A stretch of DNA of 14,247 nt from Bacteriovorax stolpii (GCA_945890905.1 CAMDDI010000066.1:1-14247); one strand, 5' to 3'. Shown: positions 1-7,068, counted from the first letter of the stretch. Made by a program: numbers and translations. Notes: generated by a model not told the origin, from the sequence alone.

Positions 1-223
1 TCAAGAGCGTAAGTCTCTTAAGCCAGGCAACACTGAACTTCTTAAGCGCGTAATCCGCTCTGAAGAAGGAACTCTTACTGGTTACATCGGTGCTCTTGAA
101 AGCAAGTTAAACCTTACTTTCGATATGCCAGCTGTAGCTGCTGTTGCTCATACTGAAGATTTCAAGCCAGCTTTTGTTGCTGGTCTTAATTCTTCTATGG
201 AAAATTCTACGACTTTGAACTAA
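1..223 (+). CDS. 3' end of an unrecognised protein (partial)
   Basis: This is an open frame from base 2 to a TAA at 221-223. It gives the last 73 residues of a protein that starts outside the window and ends in MENSTTLN. I do not recognise the family. No membrane segment or clear motif is visible; there is an Ala/Val-rich stretch (MPAVAAVA) near the middle. Codons strongly favour T endings (CTT, GCT, ACT, GGT), a pattern often seen in well-expressed genes. I call it a real gene because the frame is open over the whole stretch and because an intrinsic terminator follows at 257-288, about 34 nt after the stop. The next gene starts only 9 nt downstream, so the two could share a transcript, with the terminator limiting read-through. 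Confidence is high that it is coding; its function is unknown. Confidence 0.7.
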   Translation, partial: QERKSLKPGNTELLKRVIRSEEGTLTGYIGALESKLNLTFDMPAVAAVAHTEDFKPAFVAGLNSSMENSTTLN

Positions 224-232
224 TCTAGGTTC

Positions 233-958
233 ATGAGTAAAAAAAATTCTGTCATGCTAATGGCCGCTTTTGCGGCCATTAGTTTTTTAAGCCCTTCTCT
301 TTCTCTTGCCCAGGCCAATAAGCCTTTCTCCCCCAAACTAAAACCTCCCGACACTAAGAAAGAATTAGTGGAAGAAAAAGCTTCTCCTAAACAAGAAGCT
401 GCCAAAGTTGAGAAAGATGCTCCCGGAGATGAGCCTGCTCATCCAACAGCTCCTTCTGAAAGAAAACTTCATCAGCATGGCCTAGGTCTTGGTATTGGAC
501 AGACTTTCCTGATGGGAAATTATGGTAAGCACGGTGAAGATAAAATCACAGGTGATCTTCTTTATAGCTATGCCGCCAGTCACTCATTTGATCTTTTAGT
601 TGGTGCTCATAATTCAGAACATAAAGACAACCGCGAACGCATGAAAGTGAGAGCACTTTCGGCTTCTATTAAAGGTCGCGTGGTAGAATTTGATAATTTC
701 TCACCTTATATTTTAGGTGGTCTTGGATTCTACGCTCCCCAGTCTTACCGCCGCGTAGATACAACTTATAAATGGACTGAATCAAAAATTACTTTCGGCT
801 TAAATTTCGGTGCAGGTGCTGATCTTCGCCTCAATGAACATTTCGTTGTAGGTGTGATGGCGCAACTTCATTGGCCGTTTAATATGAATCAAGACAAGGG
901 TGCAGATCTGAAAGGATACTACACTAAACTTCTTCTTACCGGAATGTACCTCTTCTGA
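233..958 (+). CDS. Exported outer-membrane beta-barrel protein, first full gene of the ArsA-like/gsh operon
   Basis: This 241-residue protein has a clear Sec signal peptide: Lys at 3-4, a hydrophobic core around 8-25, and an AQA cleavage site near residue 28. A charged Lys/Pro/Glu-rich linker covers about 29-80. The rest has alternating polar/hydrophobic strands rich in Gly and aromatics (for example LGLGIGQTFLMG, YILGGLGFYA, ITFGLNFGAGADLRL) and ends in YLF. A terminal Phe is typical of barrels inserted by the BAM complex. Size suggests a small OmpA/OmpW-type barrel of about eight strands. No specific family or ligand can be named. The start at 233 is kept because later Met codons would lose the positive N-region and a downstream start would lose the signal peptide. 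Its ribosome site is weak (AGG 3 nt before ATG), so re-initiation by ribosomes from the upstream stop at 223 is plausible. The stop overlaps the next start (TGATG). An intrinsic terminator is embedded in codons 9-19. Confidence 0.8.
   Translation: MSKKNSVMLMAAFAAISFLSPSLSLAQANKPFSPKLKPPDTKKELVEEKASPKQEAAKVEKDAPGDEPAHPTAPSERKLHQHGLGLGIGQTFLMGNYGKHGEDKITGDLLYSYAASHSFDLLVGAHNSEHKDNRERMKVRALSASIKGRVVEFDNFSPYILGGLGFYAPQSYRRVDTTYKWTESKITFGLNFGAGADLRLNEHFVVGVMAQLHWPFNMNQDKGADLKGYYTKLLLTGMYLF
257..288 (+). terminator. Intrinsic terminator inside the signal-peptide codons of the barrel protein
   Basis: A perfect 11-bp inverted repeat (CTAATGGCCGC at 257-267 and GCGGCCATTAG at 272-282) with a TTTT loop is followed directly by six T residues at 283-288. 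An A-rich tract precedes it (239-246). This is the classic form of a Rho-independent terminator for plus-strand transcription. It sits 34 nt after the stop of the upstream gene, where that gene's terminator would be expected, but within the reading frame that starts at 233. The minus-strand reading lacks a T-run next to the stem, so it looks one-directional. Confidence 0.85.
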
Positions 959-1776
959 TGAACTCCACTCCCCGTCGCCTCTATATTTTTACAGGCAAAG
1001 GTGGAGTGGGTAAAACAACTCTCAGCAAAGCATTCGTCCGCTATCTAAATCAGCACGATCATGAAGCAGTTTATCTCACTTTTAAAAATCAGTCCCTAGG
1101 CGATCATTTTTTAGGAAATTCTGAAACCTCACAAAATGGAATGAAAGAAATTTCTCTCGATTTAGAAGAGTGCGCCAGGACTTATATCGAACGTCGATTA
1201 AAATCGGGTTTGATCTCTTCTTGGATTGTGAAAACACCCTTTTTTCGGGCCTTAGTGAATATGGTTCCGGGATTTAGTTATCTTATTTTCCTCGGGAAAA
1301 TTTTAGAGATGGGAAAAGATAATCCCCGTTTGATAGTTGTCCTTGATGCTCCAGCTTCAGGCCACGCTCTAACCATGGTGGAAGCCACGACCAATTTTAA
1401 AAATATTTTTGAGAGTGGTGTCATATTTGATGATACTTCTAAGATGCTCAGTCGCTTGAATGATCCAGAATATACCCAAATTCACGTAGTGACTTTGCCT
1501 AGTCTCATGTCATGGCAGGAAGCTTTAGAGCTCAGATCCGGGCTAAAAGAGCGCACACCTGTAGGCGTCGATATCACAGTGAACAATTGCCTCTATCCAC
1601 TTGTGGAAAATGAACTCAACGCTCTGCCGATCAATATTCGCCAGAAAGCTTTAAATGAAAAAAGCCTGGTGGAAGAGAATCGTTCAGAGATGCAATGCAT
1701 CCTACCCCACTCACTCTCTACGGACCCCCGTGCTATAGAGATGGATTTGCTTGGGAGTCTTTCAAAACTCATATAG
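958..1776 (+). CDS. ArsA/Get3-like ATPase, first of a tandem pair (switch I degenerate)
   Basis: This 272-residue P-loop protein belongs to the ArsA/Get3 (SIMIBI) family. Near the N-terminus it carries the deviant Walker A GKGGVGKTT (residues 13-21), including the signature lysine K14 that reaches across the dimer interface in this family. The DAPASGHAL stretch at 130-138 matches the family's D-T-x-P-x-G-H-x-L switch II motif. The usual switch I DPA motif is missing: the corresponding TFKNQSLGD (41-49) has no Asp-Pro-Ala, so the usual catalytic Asp appears lost. The protein is shorter than the second copy and has a hydrophobic stretch around 95-115 that may be part of the substrate-binding helical region. 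No arsenite-binding Cys set or Get3 CxxC is seen. The start ATG overlaps the previous stop (TGATG), and the paralogue follows 1 nt after its stop. It probably works as a heterodimer with that paralogue. Its substrate is unknown. Confidence 0.85.
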   Translation: MNSTPRRLYIFTGKGGVGKTTLSKAFVRYLNQHDHEAVYLTFKNQSLGDHFLGNSETSQNGMKEISLDLEECARTYIERRLKSGLISSWIVKTPFFRALVNMVPGFSYLIFLGKILEMGKDNPRLIVVLDAPASGHALTMVEATTNFKNIFESGVIFDDTSKMLSRLNDPEYTQIHVVTLPSLMSWQEALELRSGLKERTPVGVDITVNNCLYPLVENELNALPINIRQKALNEKSLVEENRSEMQCILPHSLSTDPRAIEMDLLGSLSKLI

Positions 1777-1777
1777 A

Positions 1778-2848
1778 ATGAGAGGAATTTTGAAAGGATC
1801 CAAGTCTGTGCCCTTAGCCCCTAAGTCATTCGAAATATTTTGCGGAACTGGTGGTGTGGGTAAAACAACTCTCGCCACTTCACGCGCCCTTAATCTTTCT
1901 CAATCAGGTAAGCGGGTACTCCTAGTGACGATTGATCCCGCTAAACGTCTTAAAGATCTTTTAGGTTTAAGTTCTGAATCAATTGGTGAAGTCACAAAAG
2001 TTGAATTGGAAGGTGTAGTTCTTGATGCACTTTTAATGTCACCTGAAAAAACCATCGCACGCATGGCCGAAAAATATCAAACTCCAGATTTGGTGGAAAA
2101 TAAAATCGTTCAAATTTTATCCAGACCCTATGGTGGGATGAATGAAATTCTCTCCCTTGTAGAAATGCAAATGCAATTTGAATCAGGGGCCTATGATTGC
2201 ATTGTTTTAGATACTCCCCCTGGTGCGCACTTTCTAGATTTCTTAGAAGGCATTGGAAAAATTCGCTCTTTTTTTGATCAGAACTTTGTTGAAATCTTTT
2301 CTTATCTGGGACAAAAAACGGCTAAGGCCGGCACAAAAGTATTTGGCCTCGGGATAATTAACCGTATCGTGTCCGGTGGAGTAAGAAAACTTTTAGGTTA
2401 TCTTCAAAATGTAACCGGTGCTCAGTTTATTGATGATTTTATTCAAGCAATTCAAATTATTTATCAGTCCAAAGAAGCTTTCTTAAAGGGACTATCTCTC
2501 CAGGATAAACTTAAAATCAAAGAAGAATGTAACTGGTTTCTGGTGACCTCCGTTGAGCAAGGAAAAGCCCAGGAAGCCATTGAACTTAAATCTCACGCCT
2601 CCCACTTTATTCATCAAGACCATTATCTTGTTTTAAATAAGTGCCTTGAGGAAGAACTCAGGGACTGGCATCCTGAAAGTCACAACCTCTTACAAATTAA
2701 AAATACTCTTGAGTCTAAAGAAGTTAATTTAAAGATCCGTCTCAAAGAATCTTTTCCAGTGGTTTTGGAATTTCCCGAAGTCATTAGCCTCTCTCCTTTA
2801 GAACACATTCACTTCTTAACCAAAAAATGGAATCAATATGTCGTATAA
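1778..2848 (+). CDS. ArsA/Get3-like ATPase, second of a tandem pair (signature lysine absent)
   Basis: This ArsA/Get3-family ATPase is 356 residues from the chosen start. It has Walker A GTGGVGKTT (23-31), switch I TIDPAKRL (51-58) with the catalytic-type D53, and switch II DTPPGAHFL (145-153). The second position of the P-loop is Thr instead of the signature Lys. It is therefore the converse of its upstream partner, which keeps that Lys but lost DPA. A Gly/aromatic-rich helical region (about 155-240) would correspond to the client-binding subdomain. Start choice is uncertain. ATG at 1778 lies 1 nt after the previous stop but has no clear ribosome site. TTG at 1790 has AGAGGA just upstream, and GTG at 1808 has AAGGA 9 nt upstream. 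All three leave the P-loop intact. The 3' end overlaps the gshA start by 11 nt. Likely role is client protein or membrane-protein handling rather than arsenic export, because no arsB or arsR is nearby. Confidence 0.85.
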   Translation: MRGILKGSKSVPLAPKSFEIFCGTGGVGKTTLATSRALNLSQSGKRVLLVTIDPAKRLKDLLGLSSESIGEVTKVELEGVVLDALLMSPEKTIARMAEKYQTPDLVENKIVQILSRPYGGMNEILSLVEMQMQFESGAYDCIVLDTPPGAHFLDFLEGIGKIRSFFDQNFVEIFSYLGQKTAKAGTKVFGLGIINRIVSGGVRKLLGYLQNVTGAQFIDDFIQAIQIIYQSKEAFLKGLSLQDKLKIKEECNWFLVTSVEQGKAQEAIELKSHASHFIHQDHYLVLNKCLEEELRDWHPESHNLLQIKNTLESKEVNLKIRLKESFPVVLEFPEVISLSPLEHIHFLTKKWNQYVV

Positions 2849-4079
2849 GGTCAATGATAAGCTCGAGCTCGAACATTTTATTTGTCACAACTATAACGAT
2901 GTCAATGCGTGGATAGATAAGGCACAAGCAGGTATCTCTCAACCACTGACATCAAGTGTGGATGTACGCGAGAGTAAAAATAAATTTGCTCCCGTTGATC
3001 ACAATATGTATCCGGCCGGGTTTAATAATCTTTGTAGCAAAGATCTTCTACACTGCACTGATCGCTTTCGTGAGGCTTTTGATTTAGTAAGAAAAGGCAT
3101 CAAACGTGTAGGGATTTTACCTGAGTCTCACACCAAGAATAAATATTACCTTGATCACCTACATCACTTAAAAACAACCATTGAAATGTGTGGCACCGAA
3201 GTGACGCTCTTCTCACCTGACCAGGCCCTTTTTGTTGATATGAGTGGACACAAAATTGAACTTGAAAGTCATTCTGGTTTTAAACTTGAAATTTTCAAAG
3301 CTCAAGTCCAAGACAATCAGTTTATTTGTGTGAGTCCTGAGAAAACTTTTGATTTTGAAGTCATTGTTTTAAATAACGATCAATCTGTTCCCTTGCCAAT
3401 TGATTGGAAGTCTCTAAAAACTCCCATCCATCCCTCACCTTTTGTGGGGTGGTTTAAAAGGCAAAAAATTCATCATTTTAAGCACTATAAAAAAGTGGCC
3501 GATGAGTTTGCTGCCCATTTCGGAATTAATCCTGATCTCATTCAAGCTCAATTTTCTTTCGTAGAAGAAATTGATTATGAAACCAAAGAAGGATTAGAGA
3601 ATTTGGCAACTGAAGTAGACTCAGTATTAAGCAAACTTCCAGAAGGATCTTCCGTTTTTGTGAAGGCCTCCCAGGGAACTTATGGCATGGGGATTTCAGT
3701 TGTGGCCTCAGGTGATGAAATCCGCTCGATGAACCGTAAAGTACGCAATAAGATGGATGTTGGGAAAAATAATTTGAAATTCACTTCGGTTTTGATTCAA
3801 GAAGGAGTTGAAACTATCGTGAAATATGATGAAGCACCAGCTGAAGTCACTATATACTTAGTAAATGGAAGAAGTTCAGGTGGATTTATGCGCACCAATC
3901 CCTTAAAAGGAACTCAGGCGAATTTGAATTCACAGGGTATGGTCTATCGTAAATTTTGTATCTCTGATATTAAGCAAGACTGTGATCACCAAATTAAAGA
4001 AGGTGTTTATTCAGTCATCGCTCGCCTCTCAACTTTGGCAGCGGCTTACGAAATGAAAGAGTTAATGGAGTCAAAATGA
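2838..4079 (+). CDS. gshA: Glutamate-cysteine ligase, PF08886/Acidithiobacillus-type
   Basis: This 413-residue cytoplasmic enzyme is expected to join glutamate and cysteine using ATP, the first step of glutathione synthesis. I recognise the GshA family of the Acidithiobacillus type (PF08886) from PVDHNMYPAGFNNL at 52-65, the Lys/Gly nucleotide-binding segment VFVKASQGTYGMG at 273-285, and the later GGFMRTNP (348-355) and NLNSQGMVYRKF (362-373) blocks. Length is about normal for that family, which is unrelated in sequence to the E. coli gshA product. The ATG lies inside the end of the ArsA-like gene (11-nt overlap), and its stop overlaps the next start (ATGA), so translation is coupled on both sides. 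No glutathione synthetase (gshB) is in the window, so the product may stay as gamma-glutamylcysteine or gshB may lie elsewhere. The downstream PLP enzyme could supply its cysteine. Confidence 0.85.
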   Translation: MSYKVNDKLELEHFICHNYNDVNAWIDKAQAGISQPLTSSVDVRESKNKFAPVDHNMYPAGFNNLCSKDLLHCTDRFREAFDLVRKGIKRVGILPESHTKNKYYLDHLHHLKTTIEMCGTEVTLFSPDQALFVDMSGHKIELESHSGFKLEIFKAQVQDNQFICVSPEKTFDFEVIVLNNDQSVPLPIDWKSLKTPIHPSPFVGWFKRQKIHHFKHYKKVADEFAAHFGINPDLIQAQFSFVEEIDYETKEGLENLATEVDSVLSKLPEGSSVFVKASQGTYGMGISVVASGDEIRSMNRKVRNKMDVGKNNLKFTSVLIQEGVETIVKYDEAPAEVTIYLVNGRSSGGFMRTNPLKGTQANLNSQGMVYRKFCISDIKQDCDHQIKEGVYSVIARLSTLAAAYEMKELMESK

Positions 4080-5233
4080 AAAATGAAAAATGGAAATTCG
4101 AAACTAAAGTAATCCACGTAGGTGGCGAGCCTGATCCCACAACTGGTGCGATTATGCCTCCCATCTATCAGACCTCGACATACGTGCAATCTTCTCCTGG
4201 AGAGCATAAAGGTTATGAATACACTCGCTCGCATAACCCCACCCGCACTCGCTTAGAAGAATGCCTGGCCTCTCTAGAAAATGCTCAGCACTGTTTAGTT
4301 ACGGCCAGCGGCCTTTCGGCTTCTACTCTAATCATGCACATGCTACCGAAGGGATCAAGAATTCTTTGTGGTGATGATGTTTATGGCGGCACTTACCGTC
4401 TCTTCTCAAAAGTTTTTCCCGATATCCACCAGTTTAAGTTTGTGGAGACAACGAATCTGGCCAACCTTGAAAAAGAAATGGAGAGCTTTAAACCTGCTCT
4501 GGTTTGGCTTGAAACTCCTACCAATCCATTACTTAAAATTTCTGATATCCAGGCCATCTCAGCTTTGGCCAAAAAAGTAAAGGCCCTCACTGTAGTGGAT
4601 AATACTTTTATGAGCCCATTCTTTCAAAACCCTCTGGATTTGGGAGCTGATCTAGTTATTCACTCCATGACAAAATTTATCAATGGTCACTCCGATGTGG
4701 TGGGTGGAGCCTTGATGATGAATGCTCAGGAACTCAGAGATAAACTCTTCTATCTACAAAATGCCATTGGTCCTGCCCAGTCTCCTTTTGATAGTTGGCT
4801 AGTTCTTCGTGGAATTAAGACTCTGGCCATTCGTATGAAGGCCCATGAACAGAATGCGATGAAAGTAGCGGCCTATCTTGAAAGTCATCCAAAAGTAGAA
4901 AGAGTCATCTACCCAGGGCTTAAATCACATCCGCAGTATGAGTTAGGTAAAAAGCAGATGAAAGGTTCAGGAGGAATGATTACTTTTTTCTTGAAAGGGG
5001 GAATCTCTGAATCCCGCCGCTTTTTAGAAAATGTGAAGCTCTTTGCTTTGGCCGAAAGTTTAGGAGGGGTGGAAAGTTTAGTAGATCATCCAGCGATTAT
5101 GACTCATGCTTCGATTCCTAAAGAAGTGCGCGAAGGTTTAGGGATTTTTGATAACCTCATCCGCCTCTCGGTAGGAATCGAGGATATTGATGATCTCTTG
5201 CAAGATTTAGATATAGGCTTTGCTAAGGTTTAG
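4076..5233 (+). CDS. Trans-sulfuration PLP enzyme, cystathionine gamma-lyase/gamma-synthase type
   Basis: This 385-residue enzyme is in the Cys/Met-metabolism PLP family (fold type I). It has the Y-x-R phosphate-binding site (Y49, R51), the Asp that contacts the pyridine nitrogen (D175 in VVDNTF), and the Schiff-base lysine K200 in SMTKFINGHSDVVGG. The C-terminal substrate block AESLGGVESL runs from 326 to 335. Glu327 before Ser328 corresponds, from memory, to human cystathionine gamma-lyase Glu339; cystathionine beta-lyase has an aromatic residue there. This favours a gamma-lyase or gamma-synthase. Being coupled to glutamate-cysteine ligase (ATGA overlap, GGAG 5 nt before ATG), a gamma-lyase making cysteine from cystathionine is the most sensible reading, but gamma-synthase or methionine gamma-lyase is not excluded. 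The last 11 nt overlap the 3' end of the convergent minus-strand gene, with no terminator visible. Confidence 0.85.
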   Translation: MKNEKWKFETKVIHVGGEPDPTTGAIMPPIYQTSTYVQSSPGEHKGYEYTRSHNPTRTRLEECLASLENAQHCLVTASGLSASTLIMHMLPKGSRILCGDDVYGGTYRLFSKVFPDIHQFKFVETTNLANLEKEMESFKPALVWLETPTNPLLKISDIQAISALAKKVKALTVVDNTFMSPFFQNPLDLGADLVIHSMTKFINGHSDVVGGALMMNAQELRDKLFYLQNAIGPAQSPFDSWLVLRGIKTLAIRMKAHEQNAMKVAAYLESHPKVERVIYPGLKSHPQYELGKKQMKGSGGMITFFLKGGISESRRFLENVKLFALAESLGGVESLVDHPAIMTHASIPKEVREGLGIFDNLIRLSVGIEDIDDLLQDLDIGFAKV

Positions 5234-5828
5234 TCTCAACTGGTGCGGGTGTCCCCTCTACCACAGGTGCAACTGTGGGAGTGGGCACTGGTAGATCACG
5301 GACCTTATCGAGGAAGATATCAGGAACTTCGGTATAGCGACTAAAAATAACAGAATCATTAAGATATTTTCTCATCAAAAGGTAGCTGCAAAAAGTTTTA
5401 CCGTGGTCAGAACTCAAATTATCTCGGTCTCCTTGAGCGAAGATCAAGCCATCATCTTGCATCACATCCATCATATCAAAATACTGAGAACAGAAATCCC
5501 CTGTATCCCGTGAGTTATCTTTCTTAAGGCATTCGCCTTCTTTCTTGGCCACATCCACACCTGTCGCTGAAGTCACTTTAATGTGAACAGGTTCCCGGCA
5601 CACATCGATGATCCATTCTTTAGGAAAATATTTTTTATGAGTGATGTGAACAATACAATTTCTCTTATCGATGACAAATGAGTGATTGATCAGTCCAAAC
5701 AAGAAACCTTTCTGAGTCATTTTCATTTTATAAGATGACTCTAAACAGCTCTTGGAACTGAAACGAGTTTGGGCATGAGCTGCTCCCATCATAAGAATAA
5801 AGAGAAAACTAAACTTGATGAATTCCAT
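5223..5828 (-). CDS. Small secreted protein with six cysteines and a Pro-rich tail, function unknown
   Basis: This 201-residue protein has a typical signal peptide (Lys5, hydrophobic FSFLFILMMGAA, cleavage after AHA near residue 19). The mature part has exactly six cysteines (28, 58, 77, 100, 113, 147), an even number consistent with disulfides in the periplasm or outside. It ends in a low-complexity Pro/Thr/Val tail (about 180-201). I do not recognise a family. Its ATG lies inside the end of the upstream phosphatase-like gene (20-nt overlap), so the two are almost certainly cotranscribed and translationally coupled. Its own stop overlaps the convergent PLP-enzyme gene by 11 nt. Pairing with a receiver/PP2C-like protein hints at a regulated envelope function, but nothing in the sequence shows what it does. 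Confidence 0.75.
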   Translation of the reverse strand: MEFIKFSFLFILMMGAAHAQTRFSSKSCLESSYKMKMTQKGFLFGLINHSFVIDKRNCIVHITHKKYFPKEWIIDVCREPVHIKVTSATGVDVAKKEGECLKKDNSRDTGDFCSQYFDMMDVMQDDGLIFAQGDRDNLSSDHGKTFCSYLLMRKYLNDSVIFSRYTEVPDIFLDKVRDLPVPTPTVAPVVEGTPAPVETKP

Positions 5829-6936
5829 GACGGTTAACCTCCATCATATAGACGGTAGCGTCTTTTTTAAGAAAATCTGATTCTTTATCCAAACGAAGTT
5901 GGTAAAAAAGCTCAGTGAGCAGTTCCGGTAATACCGAAGTCTCTTGAGATTTTACGAACGCATGAATATCTTGGCGGATTTTCGCTTCTTTCCAATTAAA
6001 TATAAATCCTGGAGAGAATACAATGAATTTTTCTCCCTTGGTGAGATGGTAACTCTCATCGGGCCTAATCTTCACCGCCCCTTTAATCTGACTATGGAAC
6101 TCAAGCTTGTCACTGCCATGGGCCTTCAAAGTCAGATGGGAGAGATCTAATTCGAGAACTGAGAGTTCAACTTCGGACTTTTTCTTCTTCGCACTATTGA
6201 TTGTGGCCACTTCATCACGGGCATCTTGGAGAAACGCTTTAGGATCAAAATCTTTTTCTTTATGAGCATTCAAGATGCCCATGATGGAACTAGAAATAAG
6301 ATAGGATTGACTGGCCACCATGATCTGGTAAACCTTGTGAGGAGTTTGCAGCAGATCGTAGAACTCTCCACCACCCCCATCACCAGTAGCGTATTTGTTA
6401 TAGAACATCACACCTTTAATTTCATCACTGCGCTTAGGAATAAGAATCTCGTGAATCTTTTTTGCCCGGGCCATTTCACTCTCAGCTGTTTGTAAAACCT
6501 GATCGAGCTCCTGGCTAAACTGCACTAAATGCTTCTGCAACTGTCTCTGATCTTCCATCAGTCCCCAAAAAAACTGCAACTGATTAGAGAGCATGGTCCA
6601 TTGAAGTTGCGGCATAGGAAGAGAGTACTCTCCTACAATTCGCGTAAGAAAAGCTGCTTGATCTTGAACCCAGTCCTGGGCCTTTTGATTTTTTTGATCG
6701 TGGAAAAAAATCACACCTAAGAATGTATTAAATGTTGTTTTGAACTGTTCCTGAAGTTCTGGATGCTTCAGAAGAGATTCGGTATCTACCAGCAAAATAT
6801 CATTTCTTCTTTGAAGAGGAAGAGCGCAGAAATCTTTGAGGTTATAGATTTTTAAAAGATCGAAGAAATCAAAGACCCCGAAGCCTTTATCGTCGAGTTC
6901 CTTTTTTATAAAATCACGATCGTCCACGATTACCAT
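5809..6936 (-). CDS. Receiver-like plus degenerate SpoIIE/RsbU-type phosphatase domain protein
   Basis: This 375-residue cytoplasmic protein has no signal peptide. Residues 1 to about 105 resemble a degenerate response-regulator receiver (MVIVDDRDFIKKEL at the start, DILLVDTE at 46-53, GVIFFHD at 74-80). A helical linker at about 115-160 (QRQLQKHLVQFSQELDQ) precedes a PP2C-like SpoIIE/RsbU domain recognised from ARAKKIHEILIPK (156-168) followed by KYATGDGGGGEFYDLL (181-196). That stretch matches the family's GGDfyD metal motif with the first Asp replaced by Glu (E191). The next block, where active enzymes have an Asp followed by a GHG-like motif, reads MVASQSYLISSSIMG (206-220), with the Asp and GHG gone. 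The end keeps KDATVYMMEVNR, like DDxTlvv. It is probably catalytically weak or inactive. The start has a good ribosome site (AAAAGG 5 nt upstream). The stop lies inside the next gene. Confidence 0.7.
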   Translation of the reverse strand: MVIVDDRDFIKKELDDKGFGVFDFFDLLKIYNLKDFCALPLQRRNDILLVDTESLLKHPELQEQFKTTFNTFLGVIFFHDQKNQKAQDWVQDQAAFLTRIVGEYSLPMPQLQWTMLSNQLQFFWGLMEDQRQLQKHLVQFSQELDQVLQTAESEMARAKKIHEILIPKRSDEIKGVMFYNKYATGDGGGGEFYDLLQTPHKVYQIMVASQSYLISSSIMGILNAHKEKDFDPKAFLQDARDEVATINSAKKKKSEVELSVLELDLSHLTLKAHGSDKLEFHSQIKGAVKIRPDESYHLTKGEKFIVFSPGFIFNWKEAKIRQDIHAFVKSQETSVLPELLTELFYQLRLDKESDFLKKDATVYMMEVNRHGIHQV

Positions 6937-6990
6937 AGGAGCCTTTTAGTCACTTAATATCTGTATTTTCAGAGCTTTAGAGTCTAGTTC

Positions 6991-7018
6991 TTGTTTCTGA
7001 TATTTTACCGTTTATTTT
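6991..7018 (+). promoter_or_regulatory. Possible sigma70-type promoter for the HD-GYP gene
   Basis: TTGTTT (6991-6996) and TATTTT (7013-7018) are separated by 16 nt, giving partial matches to both consensus boxes. The region is AT-rich, so chance matches are likely. It overlaps the better minus-strand candidate, so the two genes may compete for polymerase. This is a weak prediction. Confidence 0.25.
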
Positions 7019-7030
7019 TCTGCAAAACAA
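7002..7030 (-). promoter_or_regulatory. Possible sigma70-type promoter for the phosphatase-like/secreted-protein operon
   Basis: Read on the minus strand, TTGTTT (7030-7025) and TAAAAT (7007-7002) are separated by 17 nt. The -10 matches the consensus at five of six positions and the -35 at three. Transcription would start near 6995, giving a leader of about 58 nt to the ATG at 6936. Confidence 0.4.
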
Positions 7031-7048
7031 CCGAAGAGAATTTATCCA

Positions 7049-7068
7049 GTGGGCCTTTAAGGGCTCAC
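7049..7068 (+). promoter_or_regulatory. Hairpin in the 5' leader of the HD-GYP gene
   Basis: GTGGGCCT (7049-7056), loop TTAA, and GGGCTCAC (7061-7068) form an eight-pair stem when read as plus-strand RNA. Two pairs are G-U wobbles, so the opposite strand would fold less well. It ends 22 nt before the ATG at 7091 and has no T-run after it, so it is not a terminator. It could affect translation or RNA stability; that is inference. It does not match the GEMM cyclic-di-GMP riboswitch core. Confidence 0.4.

Noticed and set aside
1751..1777. TTG at 1751 as the start of the second ArsA-like ATPase
   Set aside because: It would overlap the first ATPase by 26 nt and add residues not needed before the P-loop. 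ATG 1778, TTG 1790 or GTG 1808 fit the junction better.
958..2848. Arsenic resistance (arsA) operon
   Set aside because: There is no arsB, arsC, arsD or arsR. The two ATPases are separate short proteins rather than a fused double ArsA, and no arsenite-binding Cys set is visible.
5261..5278. CCACAG/CTGTGG inverted repeat as a terminator between convergent genes
   Set aside because: The stem is only 6 bp with a 6-nt loop and has no T-run on either strand. It falls in the Pro/Thr-repeat codons of the secreted protein.
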